A stretch of 64,000 bases of DNA from an uncultured Pelagibacteraceae bacterium (GTDB taxonomy: Bacteria; Pseudomonadota; Alphaproteobacteria; Pelagibacterales; Pelagibacteraceae): the NCBI GenBank assembly GCA_902545035.1, contig CACCEJ010000001.1, forward strand, positions 1 through 64,000, read 5' to 3'. Position 1 is the first letter of the stretch, and every line of letters begins with the position of its first letter. Position numbers and translations under genes: made by a program. Positions 51,435 to 62,350 of the stretch are shown in pieces. The notes under the pieces are model-generated. The model had not been told where the DNA came from. It worked only from the letters and a program-made list of their open reading frames with translations, and made no database searches.

Positions 51435-52565
51435 TTAATTTTTCCAGAAACTTTTAGCTTTTTGAAAAAACCTTTTTATACTTGGATTTGATCTATCATT
51501 TTCAATTTTTCTAAATTTTTCAAGTAATTCTTTTTGTTCTTTATTTAAAGATACTGGAACTTCTGTATTTACTTGGACGTATAAATCTCCATAGTCACCT
51601 CTTCTCATAAAGGGCATACCTTTGCCCTTCAATCTAAATTGTTTTCCACTTTGAGTTCCATCTGGAATTTTTATTTTTGCTTTACCTCCATCTATTGTAG
51701 GTATTTCGATTGTTGCTCCTAATGCTGCATCTGTAAATGATATAGGAAATTCAAAAAATAAATTTACTTCAGATCTTTTAAAAAGTTCGTGTGACTCAAC
51801 ATTAATAAATAAATAAAGATCACCATTACTTGCTCCTCTTGATCCAGCTTCTCCTTTCCCAGATAATCTAATCCTTGTTCCATCATCTACACCTTTAGGA
51901 ATAGTCACAGATAGGCGCTTAGTTGTTTGTTTTTTACCTGTACCCCCACAGTTTGTACATGGGTGAGTTATTTGTTCACCGGAACCCGCACACTGAGGGC
52001 AAGTTTGTTGAACAGTAAAAAAGCCCTGGCTTGAACGAACTTGTCCATGTCCTCCACACATAGAACATGTGCTTGCACTATAACCTGGTTTTGAACCTGA
52101 TCCATTGCAAACATCACACTTATCTGACGTCGAGAATTTAATATCCTGTTTTTTTCCAGTATAAGCTTCCTCCAAGGTTATTGAGAGATCATATCTTAAG
52201 TCAGAGCCACGGTTATTAGATCTTCTTGATCTTCTTCCGCCCCCACCAAAACCTTCGCCAAAAAAGTCCTCAAAAATATCAGAAAAAGAGCCAGAAAAGT
52301 CAAAGTTTCCAAAACCACCTCTTCCACCTCCACCACCATTTTCAAATGCAGCATGTCCAAAATTGTCGTAATTTTGTTTTCTCTCAGAATTTGATAAAAC
52401 GTGGTATGCTTCCGAAGCTTCTTTGAATTTTTCTTCTGCTCCTTTGTCGCCCTTATTTTTATCTGGATGGTATTTTACAGCTTGTTTTCTGTATGCCGCT
52501 TTTATTTGATCTGGACCAGCACTTTTTTCAACACCCAAAACATCGTAGTAATCTCTTTTTGCCAT
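51435..52565 (-). CDS. dnaJ: chaperone DnaJ
   Basis: KRDYYDVLGVEKSAG J-domain with HPDKNKG; four CxxCxGxG zinc motifs. Confidence 0.98.
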   Translation of the reverse strand: MAKRDYYDVLGVEKSAGPDQIKAAYRKQAVKYHPDKNKGDKGAEEKFKEASEAYHVLSNSERKQNYDNFGHAAFENGGGGGRGGFGNFDFSGSFSDIFEDFFGEGFGGGGRRSRRSNNRGSDLRYDLSITLEEAYTGKKQDIKFSTSDKCDVCNGSGSKPGYSASTCSMCGGHGQVRSSQGFFTVQQTCPQCAGSGEQITHPCTNCGGTGKKQTTKRLSVTIPKGVDDGTRIRLSGKGEAGSRGASNGDLYLFINVESHELFKRSEVNLFFEFPISFTDAALGATIEIPTIDGGKAKIKIPDGTQSGKQFRLKGKGMPFMRRGDYGDLYVQVNTEVPVSLNKEQKELLEKFRKIENDRSNPSIKRFFQKAKSFWKN

Positions 52566-52593
52566 AACTAGTTATAGACAAATGGTTGATATT

Positions 52594-54513
52594 TTAGGCG
52601 CTTTTTTCTTTATCGTCTTTTACTTCTTCAAAGTCTGCATCAACAACATTATCGTCTTTTTTCCCTTCATCTTTTGCATCTTTAGGTGCATCGCCAGGTT
52701 TTGTACTTTGTTGTGATTTGTAAATAGCTTCACCAAGTTTCATTGAAGCTTGAACCAAATCTTGAGTTTTCTTTTTAATTTCCTCTACATCAGTTCCTTT
52801 TAACGCATTTCTAACATTTGCAGAGGCATCCTCGATAGCTTTCTTATCTGCATCAGAAACTTTACTACCATGCTCTTTTAAATTCTTTTCAGTTGAATGA
52901 AGCAAAGTATCAGCTTGATTTCTGGCATCAACTGCTTCTCTTTTCTTTTTATCAGCTTCTTTATTTGTTTCAGCATCCTTAACCATTTGATTTATTTCAT
53001 CCTCACTTAAACCACCTGATGCCTGAATTTGAATTTTTTGCTCTTTACCAGTTCCCTTATCTTTAGCAGATACATTCACAATACCGTTTGCGTCAATATC
53101 AAATGTAACTTCGATTTGAGGAACGCCTCTTGGTGCTGGGGCAATACCTACTAGCTCGAAATTACCCAGAACCTTATTGTCTGAAGCCATATCTCTTTCA
53201 CCCTGTAAAACTCTTATGGAGACTGCAGGTTGGTTATCTTCTGCTGTTGAGAAAACTTGACTTTTTTTAGTTGGTATTGTTGTGTTTTTCTCTATCAGTT
53301 TAGTTGAAACTCCACCTAATGTCTCAATTCCAAGAGAGAGCGGTGTAACATCAAGTAAAAGGACATCTTTAACGTCACCCTGTAAAACTCCTGCTTGAAT
53401 GGCAGCTCCCATTGCAACAACTTCATCAGGATTCACTGATTTGTTTGGTTCCTTACCGAAGAAGTTCTTAACTTCTTCTATTACTTTAGGCATTCTTGTC
53501 ATTCCACCAACTAAAATCACTTCGTCGATTTCACTTGCATTTAAACCAGCATCTTTAAGAGCTGTTTCACATGGTGGAATTGTTCTAGAAATAAGATCCT
53601 CAACAAGAGCCTCAAGTTTTGCTCTTGTCATTTTCATATTTATATGTTTTGGACCAGTTTTATCCGCAGTTATAAATGGTAAATTAATCTCTGTTTGTGC
53701 AGCTGAAGATAGTTCAATTTTTGCTTTTTCAGCAGATTCTTTAAGTCTTTGTAAAGCTAATTTGTCAGATTTTAAATCAATCCCGTTCTCTTTTTTAAAT
53801 TCGGATAATAGATATTCAACAACAGTGTTATCAAAATCTTCACCACCTAAAAAGGTGTCACCGTTAGTTGATTTTACCTCAAATACTCCATCGCCAAGTT
53901 CAAGTATAGATACATCAAAAGTACCTCCACCTAAGTCATAAACAGCAATTTTTTTATTTGTTTTTTTGTCTAATCCATAAGCAAGGGAGGCCGCTGTTGG
54001 CTCGTTAATAATTCTTAATACTTCTAAGCCTGCAATTTTCCCAGCATCTTTAGTAGCTTGTCTTTGAGCATCATTAAAGTAAGCTGGTACAGTAATTACA
54101 GCCTGTGAAACTTCTTGCCCTAAATATTTCTCTGCTGTCTCTTTCATTTTTTGAAGTGTGAATGCGGAAATCTGGGATGGAGAATACTTGTTTCCTTTAG
54201 CCTCAATCCATGCATCTCCTTTATCTGAATTAACAATCTTAAATGGGGCAGTCTCAACATCTTTTTTTACAGATGGATCATCAAAATTTCTTCCAATCAA
54301 TCTTTTAACTGCAAAAATTGTATTTTCAGGGTTTGTTACTGCTTGTCTTTTTGCAGGTTGACCTATTAATTTTTCGTCATTATCTGAGAATGCTACAACC
54401 GAAGGAGTTGTTCTAGCACCTTCAGCATTTTCTAATACCTTAGCTTGTGTACCTTCCATTACAGCAACACACGAATTTGTAGTTCCAAGATCTATTCCTA
54501 TAACTTTGCTCAT
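52594..54513 (-). CDS. dnaK: chaperone DnaK (Hsp70)
   Basis: [56 protein letters not shown] tail. Confidence 0.99.
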   Translation of the reverse strand: MSKVIGIDLGTTNSCVAVMEGTQAKVLENAEGARTTPSVVAFSDNDEKLIGQPAKRQAVTNPENTIFAVKRLIGRNFDDPSVKKDVETAPFKIVNSDKGDAWIEAKGNKYSPSQISAFTLQKMKETAEKYLGQEVSQAVITVPAYFNDAQRQATKDAGKIAGLEVLRIINEPTAASLAYGLDKKTNKKIAVYDLGGGTFDVSILELGDGVFEVKSTNGDTFLGGEDFDNTVVEYLLSEFKKENGIDLKSDKLALQRLKESAEKAKIELSSAAQTEINLPFITADKTGPKHINMKMTRAKLEALVEDLISRTIPPCETALKDAGLNASEIDEVILVGGMTRMPKVIEEVKNFFGKEPNKSVNPDEVVAMGAAIQAGVLQGDVKDVLLLDVTPLSLGIETLGGVSTKLIEKNTTIPTKKSQVFSTAEDNQPAVSIRVLQGERDMASDNKVLGNFELVGIAPAPRGVPQIEVTFDIDANGIVNVSAKDKGTGKEQKIQIQASGGLSEDEINQMVKDAETNKEADKKKREAVDARNQADTLLHSTEKNLKEHGSKVSDADKKAIEDASANVRNALKGTDVEEIKKKTQDLVQASMKLGEAIYKSQQSTKPGDAPKDAKDEGKKDDNVVDADFEEVKDDKEKSA

Positions 54514-54590
54514 AATATTAATTCCTTTCGGTCATATAAGTGCTAATTTTTATACTACAACCATCTTTAATATTTAAATTTTGGTTGTTT

Positions 54591-55226
54591 TTACTGGCTT
54601 TTTTCATCTTTTTGATTTTCATTTTCACTTTCCACTGTTTTTCTCTTTGAAACCCCAACTAAAGATGGTCTCAATAGTCTGTCTTTCATCATAAAGCCTT
54701 TTTGAATTTCCTGAACAATTGTACCAGGTTCTTTTGCATCATCTTCCACTTCCATCATTGCTTGATGTAGATTTGGATCAAGTTTTTCATTAATTGATTT
54801 GATCGGTTCAATATTATTTTTCTTAAATATTGAAAGCATATCATTATTAATAATATTCAAATGTTCTACAATTTTTTTGAGTGCATCAGTATTTTTTAAT
54901 TTTTCGTCATTTTCTAAAGCGACTTTTGATCTCTCAAGATTATCTAATAAGTTAAGGGCTTCTTTTGCAAACGAATATCCTCCATATTCATACGCATCAT
55001 CTTTTTCTTTCTCAAATCTTCTTCTTTGATTTTCCATTTCTGCGAAAGTTCTCGCAAGTTTATCTTTAAGTGCCTCTAGTTCCTCTTCTGGTGTTAGTTT
55101 TTCCTCTTTTTCTTTTTCTACACCATCACTAACATTTTTTTGCTCCTCAACAACTTTTTCTGAAGACTGTTCGTTATTTTCACTTTCTAGAGCTGAAGTG
55201 TTATCTTTATTTTCTTCCTTGTCCAT
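54591..55226 (-). CDS. grpE: nucleotide exchange factor GrpE
   Basis: FAEMENQRRRFEKEKDDAYEYG...LDPNLHQAMMEVE...VQEIQKGFMMKDRLLRPSLVGVSK. Confidence 0.97.
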   Translation of the reverse strand: MDKEENKDNTSALESENNEQSSEKVVEEQKNVSDGVEKEKEEKLTPEEELEALKDKLARTFAEMENQRRRFEKEKDDAYEYGGYSFAKEALNLLDNLERSKVALENDEKLKNTDALKKIVEHLNIINNDMLSIFKKNNIEPIKSINEKLDPNLHQAMMEVEDDAKEPGTIVQEIQKGFMMKDRLLRPSLVGVSKRKTVESENENQKDEKSQ

Positions 55227-55262
55227 ATGTGTTTATATGGTAAGAAATTACATAATTTCTAG

Positions 55263-55865
55263 ATGTCCAAAAAAAAAATTAAAGAAATATTCATTGGCTC
55301 AAATAACAAAGGAAAACTCAAGGAAATTGCAGATCTATTACCTAAAAACTTAAAAATGTATTCTAATTTAGACTACAAAATTCCTAGTCCTGTGGAAACA
55401 GGAACCTCATTCTATGAAAATTCACTTCTTAAGGCGAAATATTTTTCAAAAAAAACTAAAAAAATTTGTATGTCTGATGACTCTGGAATTGAGATTGATA
55501 TTTTAGATAAAAAACCAGGAGTATACTCCGCAGATTGGGCTGGGAAAAAAAGAAATTTTGATTTAGCCATAAAAAAAGTATATCGAGAAATTAATCAGAA
55601 GGATAAAAATTGGAAAAATAAAAAAATTACAGCTAGATTTATCTGTGTTCTGACAATTTTTTGGCCAAACGGAAAATTTGTGAGTAAAATTGGTAAGATT
55701 GAAGGTCGAATATCTAACTTAAAAAAAGGAAAAAATGGTTTTGGCTATGATCCAATCTTCATACCAAAAGGTAAAAGATTAACCTTCGGTGAGCTTGACC
55801 CTCAAAAAAAATATAAAATAGATCATCGTTTTAATGCTTTCAAAAAAATTAAAAAATTTTTTTGA
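55263..55865 (+). CDS. rdgB: RdgB/HAM1 XTP/dITP diphosphatase
   Basis: FIGSNNKGKLKEIADLL; MSDDSGIEIDIL; GFGYDPIFIPKG. Confidence 0.96.
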   Translation: MSKKKIKEIFIGSNNKGKLKEIADLLPKNLKMYSNLDYKIPSPVETGTSFYENSLLKAKYFSKKTKKICMSDDSGIEIDILDKKPGVYSADWAGKKRNFDLAIKKVYREINQKDKNWKNKKITARFICVLTIFWPNGKFVSKIGKIEGRISNLKKGKNGFGYDPIFIPKGKRLTFGELDPQKKYKIDHRFNAFKKIKKFF

Positions 55866-57000
55866 ATTGATTATCCTCAATACTATAGAAATTTAATTGA
55901 TGCGTAATTATATTTTTATTTATTTCAAAAATTCCTATTTTTCCTTTAAATTTATTTTTTTTGTAAAATATATTTTTTGAAATCTTAAAATCATTTTCTA
56001 AAATTAAAAAATAAATTAAGCCAATCAAATCATAACTTAAAAACGATAGTTGGTCACCATCCTGGCCATAATTATTCTTAAAATCAATTAAAAATGTTTC
56101 ATAATTATTTTTATTTATGGATGGAAAATATATTGGATGAAGAGAGGTCTCTTTCAAAAGAGAATTATCAAACCATTGGTTTAAGGTAATGTATTTAATT
56201 CTTTTTGAGGAAACATCTGTATATAGCAATGATGTAGCCACGCTTTTCAAATTTTCATCAAAATCAGCTATTACAACTGAATCAAAGTCAATATTTCCCA
56301 GTGTGTCCCTTTTCTTAAGGTTTTGAATTTTTTTATCTTTATCTTTAAATGATAAACCTTCTATCCTTTTTATTTCATCTTGAAGATTTTTTTTTCTTAT
56401 TTGATATCTTGTTAGATCCTCTATTTGTTTTGTAAGTTTAGTTGGTTCTCTATCGTAATAAAATATGTCTTTATGTTTTATCTTCGTTTTTTTAACTGCA
56501 ATTTCTATTTCTTTTTTAAATTCTGACCTTGGAATTAAAAAAACACTTTTCGACAAATTATTTTTATTGTTAAATTTTTTTATTGTCTGTATTTGTGAAA
56601 TTGCATTCACACCTGCGCTAATAACATTTTTAGGATTATCAATTAATTTATTTGTGAATGAAATGAAAATAACATCTTTTAAATCATCGAGATATTTATT
56701 GCTTTCATTAAATACTGGTCCTAAAATAATTCTTACTCCTTCTTGATATAATTCCTTAGAAACTTTTAGTGCATTTATAGGATTCGATTTTGTGTCTCTC
56801 GGAAGAATCTCTATTTTTTTATCATCAATCGTATTAACTGCCATTCTTATTGATTTAATAATTTTTTGACCAATGAGCGAATTTTCGCCACTTAAAGGAA
56901 CGATTAATCCAATTTTAATTTTTTCTTCTGAGTAAGCACTTTTATTTAAAGCGAGGATTATTGCAGCTCCACATAAAAGGAATTTAATAAAAGTTTTCAT
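55849..57000 (-). CDS. periplasmic-binding-fold penicillin-binding protein activator (LpoA/LivK-like)
   Basis: Signal peptide; KIKIGLIVPLSGENSLIGQKIIKSIRMAVN; RIILGPVFNESN; adjacent to divergent rsmI. Confidence 0.82.
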   Translation of the reverse strand: MKTFIKFLLCGAAIILALNKSAYSEEKIKIGLIVPLSGENSLIGQKIIKSIRMAVNTIDDKKIEILPRDTKSNPINALKVSKELYQEGVRIILGPVFNESNKYLDDLKDVIFISFTNKLIDNPKNVISAGVNAISQIQTIKKFNNKNNLSKSVFLIPRSEFKKEIEIAVKKTKIKHKDIFYYDREPTKLTKQIEDLTRYQIRKKNLQDEIKRIEGLSFKDKDKKIQNLKKRDTLGNIDFDSVVIADFDENLKSVATSLLYTDVSSKRIKYITLNQWFDNSLLKETSLHPIYFPSINKNNYETFLIDFKNNYGQDGDQLSFLSYDLIGLIYFLILENDFKISKNIFYKKNKFKGKIGIFEINKNIITHQLNFYSIEDNQFKKIF

Positions 57001-57036
57001 TTTAGTTTTAATAATATAATTAAATAAATAATTTAT

Positions 57037-57888
57037 ATGAATTCAAATAATAATAAATTTAAACCTGGGCTATATTGTGTTGCTACGCCAATAGGAAATA
57101 TGGGAGATATTTCCTTCAGAGCAATTGAAACCTTAAGAAAATCAGATTTAATCTTATGTGAAGATACAAGAGTATCAAAAAATATTCTAAAAAAATTCGA
57201 AATAAATAAAAAAATAATTTCAAATCATAAATTTAACGAAACTAAAAATTTAAAATTAGTAATAGATCTTCTTAAAAATAAAAAAATAGTATCATTAGTT
57301 TCAGATGCTGGTACACCAGCTATTTCTGATCCTGGAAGAATACTTGTAAAAGAATGCATAAAAAATGGAATTGATATTTTTCCAATTCCTGGTGCATCTG
57401 CATTAAGTGCAGCAATATCAATAAGTGGATTTTCTGATAATTTTTACTTTTGTGGGTTTTTACCTGAAAAACAAAACCAAATTAGAAACTTATTTCAGAA
57501 TTTATCAAGTCTTGAGTGTTCAATCGCATTTTTTATATCACCTAATAAACTAAGTAAAAGAGTTAACGATATTAAAGAATTCTTCTTGAATAGAGAAATA
57601 CTAATTTGTAGGGAAATTAGCAAATATCACGAAGAATACATTAGATCACCTGTAAAAGAATTATCAAAAATTAATTTTTCGAGAAAAGGTGAAATAACAG
57701 TTGTTATTTCTGAGATGAAAAAAGAAAGATTAAGTTTCAAAGAACTTGAAGAATCAGATAAAAAAAAAATTAACAAATTAATTAAAAAAATGTCTATTAA
57801 AGATATTGTAAAAAAAGTTGCCGAAGAAAGAAAAATCTCAAAAAAAATCATCTATAATTACTGTCTTCAAATAAAGAATGAGAATTAG
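57037..57888 (+). CDS. rsmI: 16S rRNA (cytidine1402-2'-O)-methyltransferase
   Basis: GLYCVATPIGNMGDISFRAIETLRKSDLILCEDTRVS; SDAGTPAISDPG. Confidence 0.97.
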   Translation: MNSNNNKFKPGLYCVATPIGNMGDISFRAIETLRKSDLILCEDTRVSKNILKKFEINKKIISNHKFNETKNLKLVIDLLKNKKIVSLVSDAGTPAISDPGRILVKECIKNGIDIFPIPGASALSAAISISGFSDNFYFCGFLPEKQNQIRNLFQNLSSLECSIAFFISPNKLSKRVNDIKEFFLNREILICREISKYHEEYIRSPVKELSKINFSRKGEITVVISEMKKERLSFKELEESDKKKINKLIKKMSIKDIVKKVAEERKISKKIIYNYCLQIKNEN

Positions 57889-58471
57889 AAAAGTTATATT
57901 ACTATTTGGTTTCATTATACTTACTGGCTGTGTTGGTTATTCCTCGACAGGAGTTTTGGGAACTGGTGTTTCAATTGCTTTGGATCCAAGAAGTCTTGGC
58001 ACACAAATAGACGATTCCATTATGCAACAAAATTTAAGAGGTAAATTACTGTCAGTTGATAAAAGTTTTATTATTTCTGTGAAAACAAAAATCCTTGATG
58101 GAAGAATATTTCTTACAGGAAAAGTAAATTCAGTTGAAGATAAACTGAAAATAACAAAGTTAGCATGGGAAGTTAAAGGTGCTAGATCAGTTAAAAATGA
58201 TCTTCGAATAAAAGAAAAGTTTAATTTTAAAAGATCTGCAAAAGATTTACTTATAACCTCACAATTAAGAGCAGCACTAATTGGCAGCAAAGAAATTAAA
58301 GCAGTTAATTACAATATCGATACTTATAAAAAAAAAATTTATATCTATGGTATAGCTCAAAATAAAGCTGAAAGAGATGAAGTAACTAAAGAGGCAAAAC
58401 AAATTCTAGACGTTGAGGATGTGATAGCTAGTATTTTTTTGGTTGATGATTTAAGAGTAATAAAAAAATAA
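57878..58471 (+). CDS. BON-domain lipoprotein (DolP/YraP-like)
   Basis: Lipobox ILTGCVGYSS; two BON-like repeats (ISVKTKILDGRIFLTGKVNSVEDKLK); neighbours rsmI as in the yraL-yraP region. Confidence 0.85.
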   Translation: MRIRKVILLFGFIILTGCVGYSSTGVLGTGVSIALDPRSLGTQIDDSIMQQNLRGKLLSVDKSFIISVKTKILDGRIFLTGKVNSVEDKLKITKLAWEVKGARSVKNDLRIKEKFNFKRSAKDLLITSQLRAALIGSKEIKAVNYNIDTYKKKIYIYGIAQNKAERDEVTKEAKQILDVEDVIASIFLVDDLRVIKK

Positions 58472-58479
58472 AAATCTCT

Positions 58480-60768
58480 TTAATTTGATTTTTTATAGTC
58501 AATAACTCCTGCTGAATAAGCTGCTACAGATGCTAAATTTAATATTTCTGAGGTTGATGATCTTAAAGGAGCAATTTCGATAGGTTGAGCAAGACCAATT
58601 AATAATGGACCAATAACTTTAGCTCCACCTAAAGTTTTCATAATTTTGTATGATATTGCTGCACTATGTTGGCCAGGCATTATTAAAATATTTGCTTTTC
58701 CCACTATTTCTGAAAATGGATATAAATCGGAATATTCTGAATCAAGAGCAACATCTGGCTGCATGTCACCGTCAAATATAAAATCAACTTTTCTTTTTTT
58801 TAATATTTCTACTGCATCCCTTATATGTTTCGTTCTGCTAGTAATTGGTTGACCAAATGTTGAATGGGATAAAAAGGCTACTTTTGGATTAAATCCGAAC
58901 AGTCTTACCACCCTTGCTGCTGAAACGGCCATATCAGCTAATTCTTCAGAAGTAGGATACTCATTTACAGAGGTATCTCCTATAAAAACAGTTTTACCTT
59001 TGCTAACAACCATATTTAAGCCAAACATAATCTCACCTTCTCTAGGAGGAATTACTTTTTTAATTTTATCTAATGATTGAGAATATCGTCTTGTATTTCC
59101 AGTCACCATTGCATCTGCATCCCCACATTCAACCATACAAGATGACCAAATCACTCTGTCATTTCTAATCATTCTATCACAATCTCTTTCAAGTAAACCT
59201 TGTTCTCTATGCATTTTTTTAAAGAGAAACTTAACATATTTGTTTCTCATTTTTTTGTCCGTTGAATTTACGATTTTAATGTCAAGATTTTCTCCGTAAC
59301 CAATTTCCTTTAATCTTTGTTTAACAATGTTTTCCTTTGCAACAATTATGGGAGTCCCCAATCCACTATTTTTGAATGCTATTGCAGCTTTAAGAGTGTT
59401 TTCATCTTCACCATCAGCAAATACAACAGTTTTTTGATTTTTTTTGACCTTAGAATTTATTCCTTGTAGTATAGTAACTGATGGATCTAATCTTTGTTTT
59501 AATTGTTCACCATATAAATTAAAATTTTCAATTTTCCTTCTTGCGACTCCACTTTGTATTGCAGCTTTTGCTACTGCAACTGGAATTACACTGATTAGCC
59601 TTGGGTCAAATGTAGATGGAATTATATAATCTTTTCCATATTTTGGTCGATCTCCCCCCATTGCTGCAGCAACTTCATCAGGAACTCTTTCTCTTGCTAA
59701 TTTTGCAATTGCATGAGCAGCTGCAATTTTCATTTCCTCGTTTATTGTTTTTGCTCGTACATCAAGAGCTCCCCTGAATATGTATGGAAAACCAATTAAA
59801 TTATTTACTTGATTTGCATAATCCGATCTACCTGTTGCAATTATTGCATCTTTTCTAATTTTGTAAGCTTCCTCAGGTAGAATTTCTGGATCAGGGTTAG
59901 CGCATGCAAAAATAATTGGATTTTTTGCCATTCTTTTAATCATCTCTTTCTTTAAAATTCCAGCTGATGATAAACCTAAAAAAACATCTGCATCTTCTAA
60001 TGCATCGTACAGATTCTTATTTTTTGTTTTTTTTGCATATTTTAATTTCCACTTATTTAAACCTTTTCTATTAGAATTAATCACTCCTTTACTATCTATC
60101 ATTGTTAAATTATTTTTTTGAACACCTAATTTTATAAATAAGTCCGAGCATGCCATTGCAGATGCACCTGCACCATTTACAACAACTTTAATTTTTGAAA
60201 TTTTTTTTTTTGTAATATGCACTGAATTGATTAAAGCTGCAGAAGTAATAATTGCTGTTCCATGTTGATCATCATGAAACACTGGTATATCTAGTATTTC
60301 TTTTAGATTATCCTCAATCATGAAACATTCTGGAGCAGCGATATCCTCAAGATTAATACCTCCAAAACTAACAGCAAAATTTTTAATGCTGTTGACTATT
60401 TCTTTAGGATCTTTGCTATCAATTTCTAAATCAATAGCATCTATATCTGCAAATCTTTTAAATAAAACTGCCTTACCTTCCATCACTGGTTTTGATGCAA
60501 TTGCCCCAAGGTTTCCCAATCCTAAAATTGCAGATCCATTACTTATTACCGCAACTAAATTTCCTTTAGTTGTATAATCATATGCTAGATCAGGATTTCT
60601 ATGAATTTCTTTAACGGGAGCTGCTACACCCGGTGAATAAGCTAATGCTAGATCTCTTTTTGATGTCATTGGTTTAGATGAATTAATCTCAATCTTGCCA
60701 GATTTATTTGATTTATGAAATTCAAGGGCTTCTTTATCAGAATAATGTTCAATTTTATTTTTTTTCAT
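58480..60768 (-). CDS. maeB: NADP-dependent malic enzyme with phosphotransacetylase-like C-terminal domain
   Basis: DLALAYSPGVAAPVKEI; VFHDDQHGTAIITSAAL; PTA-like C-terminus. Confidence 0.96.
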   Translation of the reverse strand: MKKNKIEHYSDKEALEFHKSNKSGKIEINSSKPMTSKRDLALAYSPGVAAPVKEIHRNPDLAYDYTTKGNLVAVISNGSAILGLGNLGAIASKPVMEGKAVLFKRFADIDAIDLEIDSKDPKEIVNSIKNFAVSFGGINLEDIAAPECFMIEDNLKEILDIPVFHDDQHGTAIITSAALINSVHITKKKISKIKVVVNGAGASAMACSDLFIKLGVQKNNLTMIDSKGVINSNRKGLNKWKLKYAKKTKNKNLYDALEDADVFLGLSSAGILKKEMIKRMAKNPIIFACANPDPEILPEEAYKIRKDAIIATGRSDYANQVNNLIGFPYIFRGALDVRAKTINEEMKIAAAHAIAKLARERVPDEVAAAMGGDRPKYGKDYIIPSTFDPRLISVIPVAVAKAAIQSGVARRKIENFNLYGEQLKQRLDPSVTILQGINSKVKKNQKTVVFADGEDENTLKAAIAFKNSGLGTPIIVAKENIVKQRLKEIGYGENLDIKIVNSTDKKMRNKYVKFLFKKMHREQGLLERDCDRMIRNDRVIWSSCMVECGDADAMVTGNTRRYSQSLDKIKKVIPPREGEIMFGLNMVVSKGKTVFIGDTSVNEYPTSEELADMAVSAARVVRLFGFNPKVAFLSHSTFGQPITSRTKHIRDAVEILKKRKVDFIFDGDMQPDVALDSEYSDLYPFSEIVGKANILIMPGQHSAAISYKIMKTLGGAKVIGPLLIGLAQPIEIAPLRSSTSEILNLASVAAYSAGVIDYKKSN

Positions 60769-60817
60769 AAATTAAATTAATTATACTATTAAGGTAAATT
60801 TAGGACTAATATGATTT

Positions 60818-62347
60818 ATGAACCTAATTAAGTCAACAAGCACGTTCAGTCTATTTGTTTTACTAAGTAGGGTTCTTGGTTACATTAGAGATTTTTTCAT
60901 AGCTATATACCTTGGATCTGGGCCTTTAGCAGATGCTTTCTTTGTTGCCTTTAGAATTCCAAACACTTTTAGAAGATTATTTTCAGAGGGTACCTTTAAC
61001 GCAGCTTTTGTTCCTTCTTATTCATCAGAATTAATTAAAGGCAATAAAACTGCAAACTCATTTGCAAACGTAATCTTTAATTTATTATTACTAGGTTTGT
61101 TTTTTACAATTTTATTAATTGAAATATTTATGCCATTGTTTATTAAAATAATTGCACCAGGATTTTCAAATGACTCTGAAAAATATAATATTGCAATCGA
61201 TTTAACCAGAATTACTTTCCCATTTTTATTTTTTATATGTCTTGCATCTTTTTTTTCAGCAATTTTAAATTCTCATAATAAGTTTGCAGCTGCAGCTGCA
61301 GCACCAATAATTCTAAATATATTACTAATTATTTGTTTGTTGTACGCTGAAAATTTAAATGATGATTTAGTTTATTACATGTCTTACACTGTAACTATAG
61401 CTGGATTTCTACAATTTTTATTTTTATTAATATTTGTAAGAAAATACTTTATAATTAATCTTAATTTTAGTTTTAAAATTAATGAAAAAGTTAGAAAATT
61501 TTTCACTAAACTCTTACCAAGTATATTCTCATCTGGTGTAACCCAAATAAATATATTTGTTGGAACAATCATTGCATCCTTTCAAGTAAGTGCAGTGTCA
61601 TACTTGTATTATGCCGACAGAATTTATCAGATAAATTTGGCAATTGCTGGTATTGCTATAAGCACCGTAATATTGCCTAACTTAAGCCGACATATAAAAA
61701 ATAATAATTCTTTAAAGACTATAGAGCTTCAAAACAAAGCTTTAGAGCTTAGTTTATTTTTAAGTTTACCCGCATCTCTTGCTTTAATTGTTGGCTCAGA
61801 GCAAATAACATCTGCTTTATTTGGTTATGGTTCTTTCGATCAAGAAAGCGTTAATAATTCTGCAAGAGCGTTGTTCTATTTTTCAATAGGTCTTCCAGCA
61901 TTTTCCATGATAAAAATATTTTCAACCTTTTTATTTGCTAGAAATGATACCAAAACACCTTTTAAGTTTTCATTAATTTCTGTAATTCTTAATATAATAA
62001 TAAGTTTAACTTTATTTTCTCGTGTTGGATTTATAATTATACCAATAGCGACAACGATTTCTTCCTGGTTTAATGGTATCATTTTATTAATATTTGTATT
62101 GAGCAAAAATTACTTTAAGTTTAGCTCAAATTTTATAATCCAAATAACAAAGATTATTTTTTCTAATATAATTGCGATTTTAATATTTTATTTTTTAATA
62201 ACTTTACTAGCGAGTCCTTTAGAGTATGCAAATAGTTTTAAATTTATTTTTATTGTTTTTATTGTTTTATTAACTTTAGTGTCATACATTGGGATCTCTA
62301 TAATTATAAAAGCCTTTAAAATTTCAGATATTAATTTAAAGTATTAA
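60818..62347 (+). CDS. murJ: lipid II flippase MurJ
   Basis: LIKSTSTFSLFVLLSRVLGYIRDFFIAIYLGSGPLADAFFVAFRIPNTFRRLFSEG. Confidence 0.97.
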   Translation: MNLIKSTSTFSLFVLLSRVLGYIRDFFIAIYLGSGPLADAFFVAFRIPNTFRRLFSEGTFNAAFVPSYSSELIKGNKTANSFANVIFNLLLLGLFFTILLIEIFMPLFIKIIAPGFSNDSEKYNIAIDLTRITFPFLFFICLASFFSAILNSHNKFAAAAAAPIILNILLIICLLYAENLNDDLVYYMSYTVTIAGFLQFLFLLIFVRKYFIINLNFSFKINEKVRKFFTKLLPSIFSSGVTQINIFVGTIIASFQVSAVSYLYYADRIYQINLAIAGIAISTVILPNLSRHIKNNNSLKTIELQNKALELSLFLSLPASLALIVGSEQITSALFGYGSFDQESVNNSARALFYFSIGLPAFSMIKIFSTFLFARNDTKTPFKFSLISVILNIIISLTLFSRVGFIIIPIATTISSWFNGIILLIFVLSKNYFKFSSNFIIQITKIIFSNIIAILIFYFLITLLASPLEYANSFKFIFIVFIVLLTLVSYIGISIIIKAFKISDINLKY

Positions 62348-62350
62348 TTG

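Noticed and set aside
53399-53941. 180-aa plus-strand ORF opposite dnaK
   Set aside because: Antisense shadow of the highly conserved dnaK frame; no recognisable domain
54514-54590. Possible CIRCE/HrcA element between grpE and dnaK
   Set aside because: Only one half-site-like TTAGCACTT is present; no matching GAGTGCTAA arm and no clear sigma32 promoter
57937-58290. 117-aa minus-strand ORF opposite the BON lipoprotein
   Set aside because: Shadow ORF; the opposite frame has a lipobox and BON repeats
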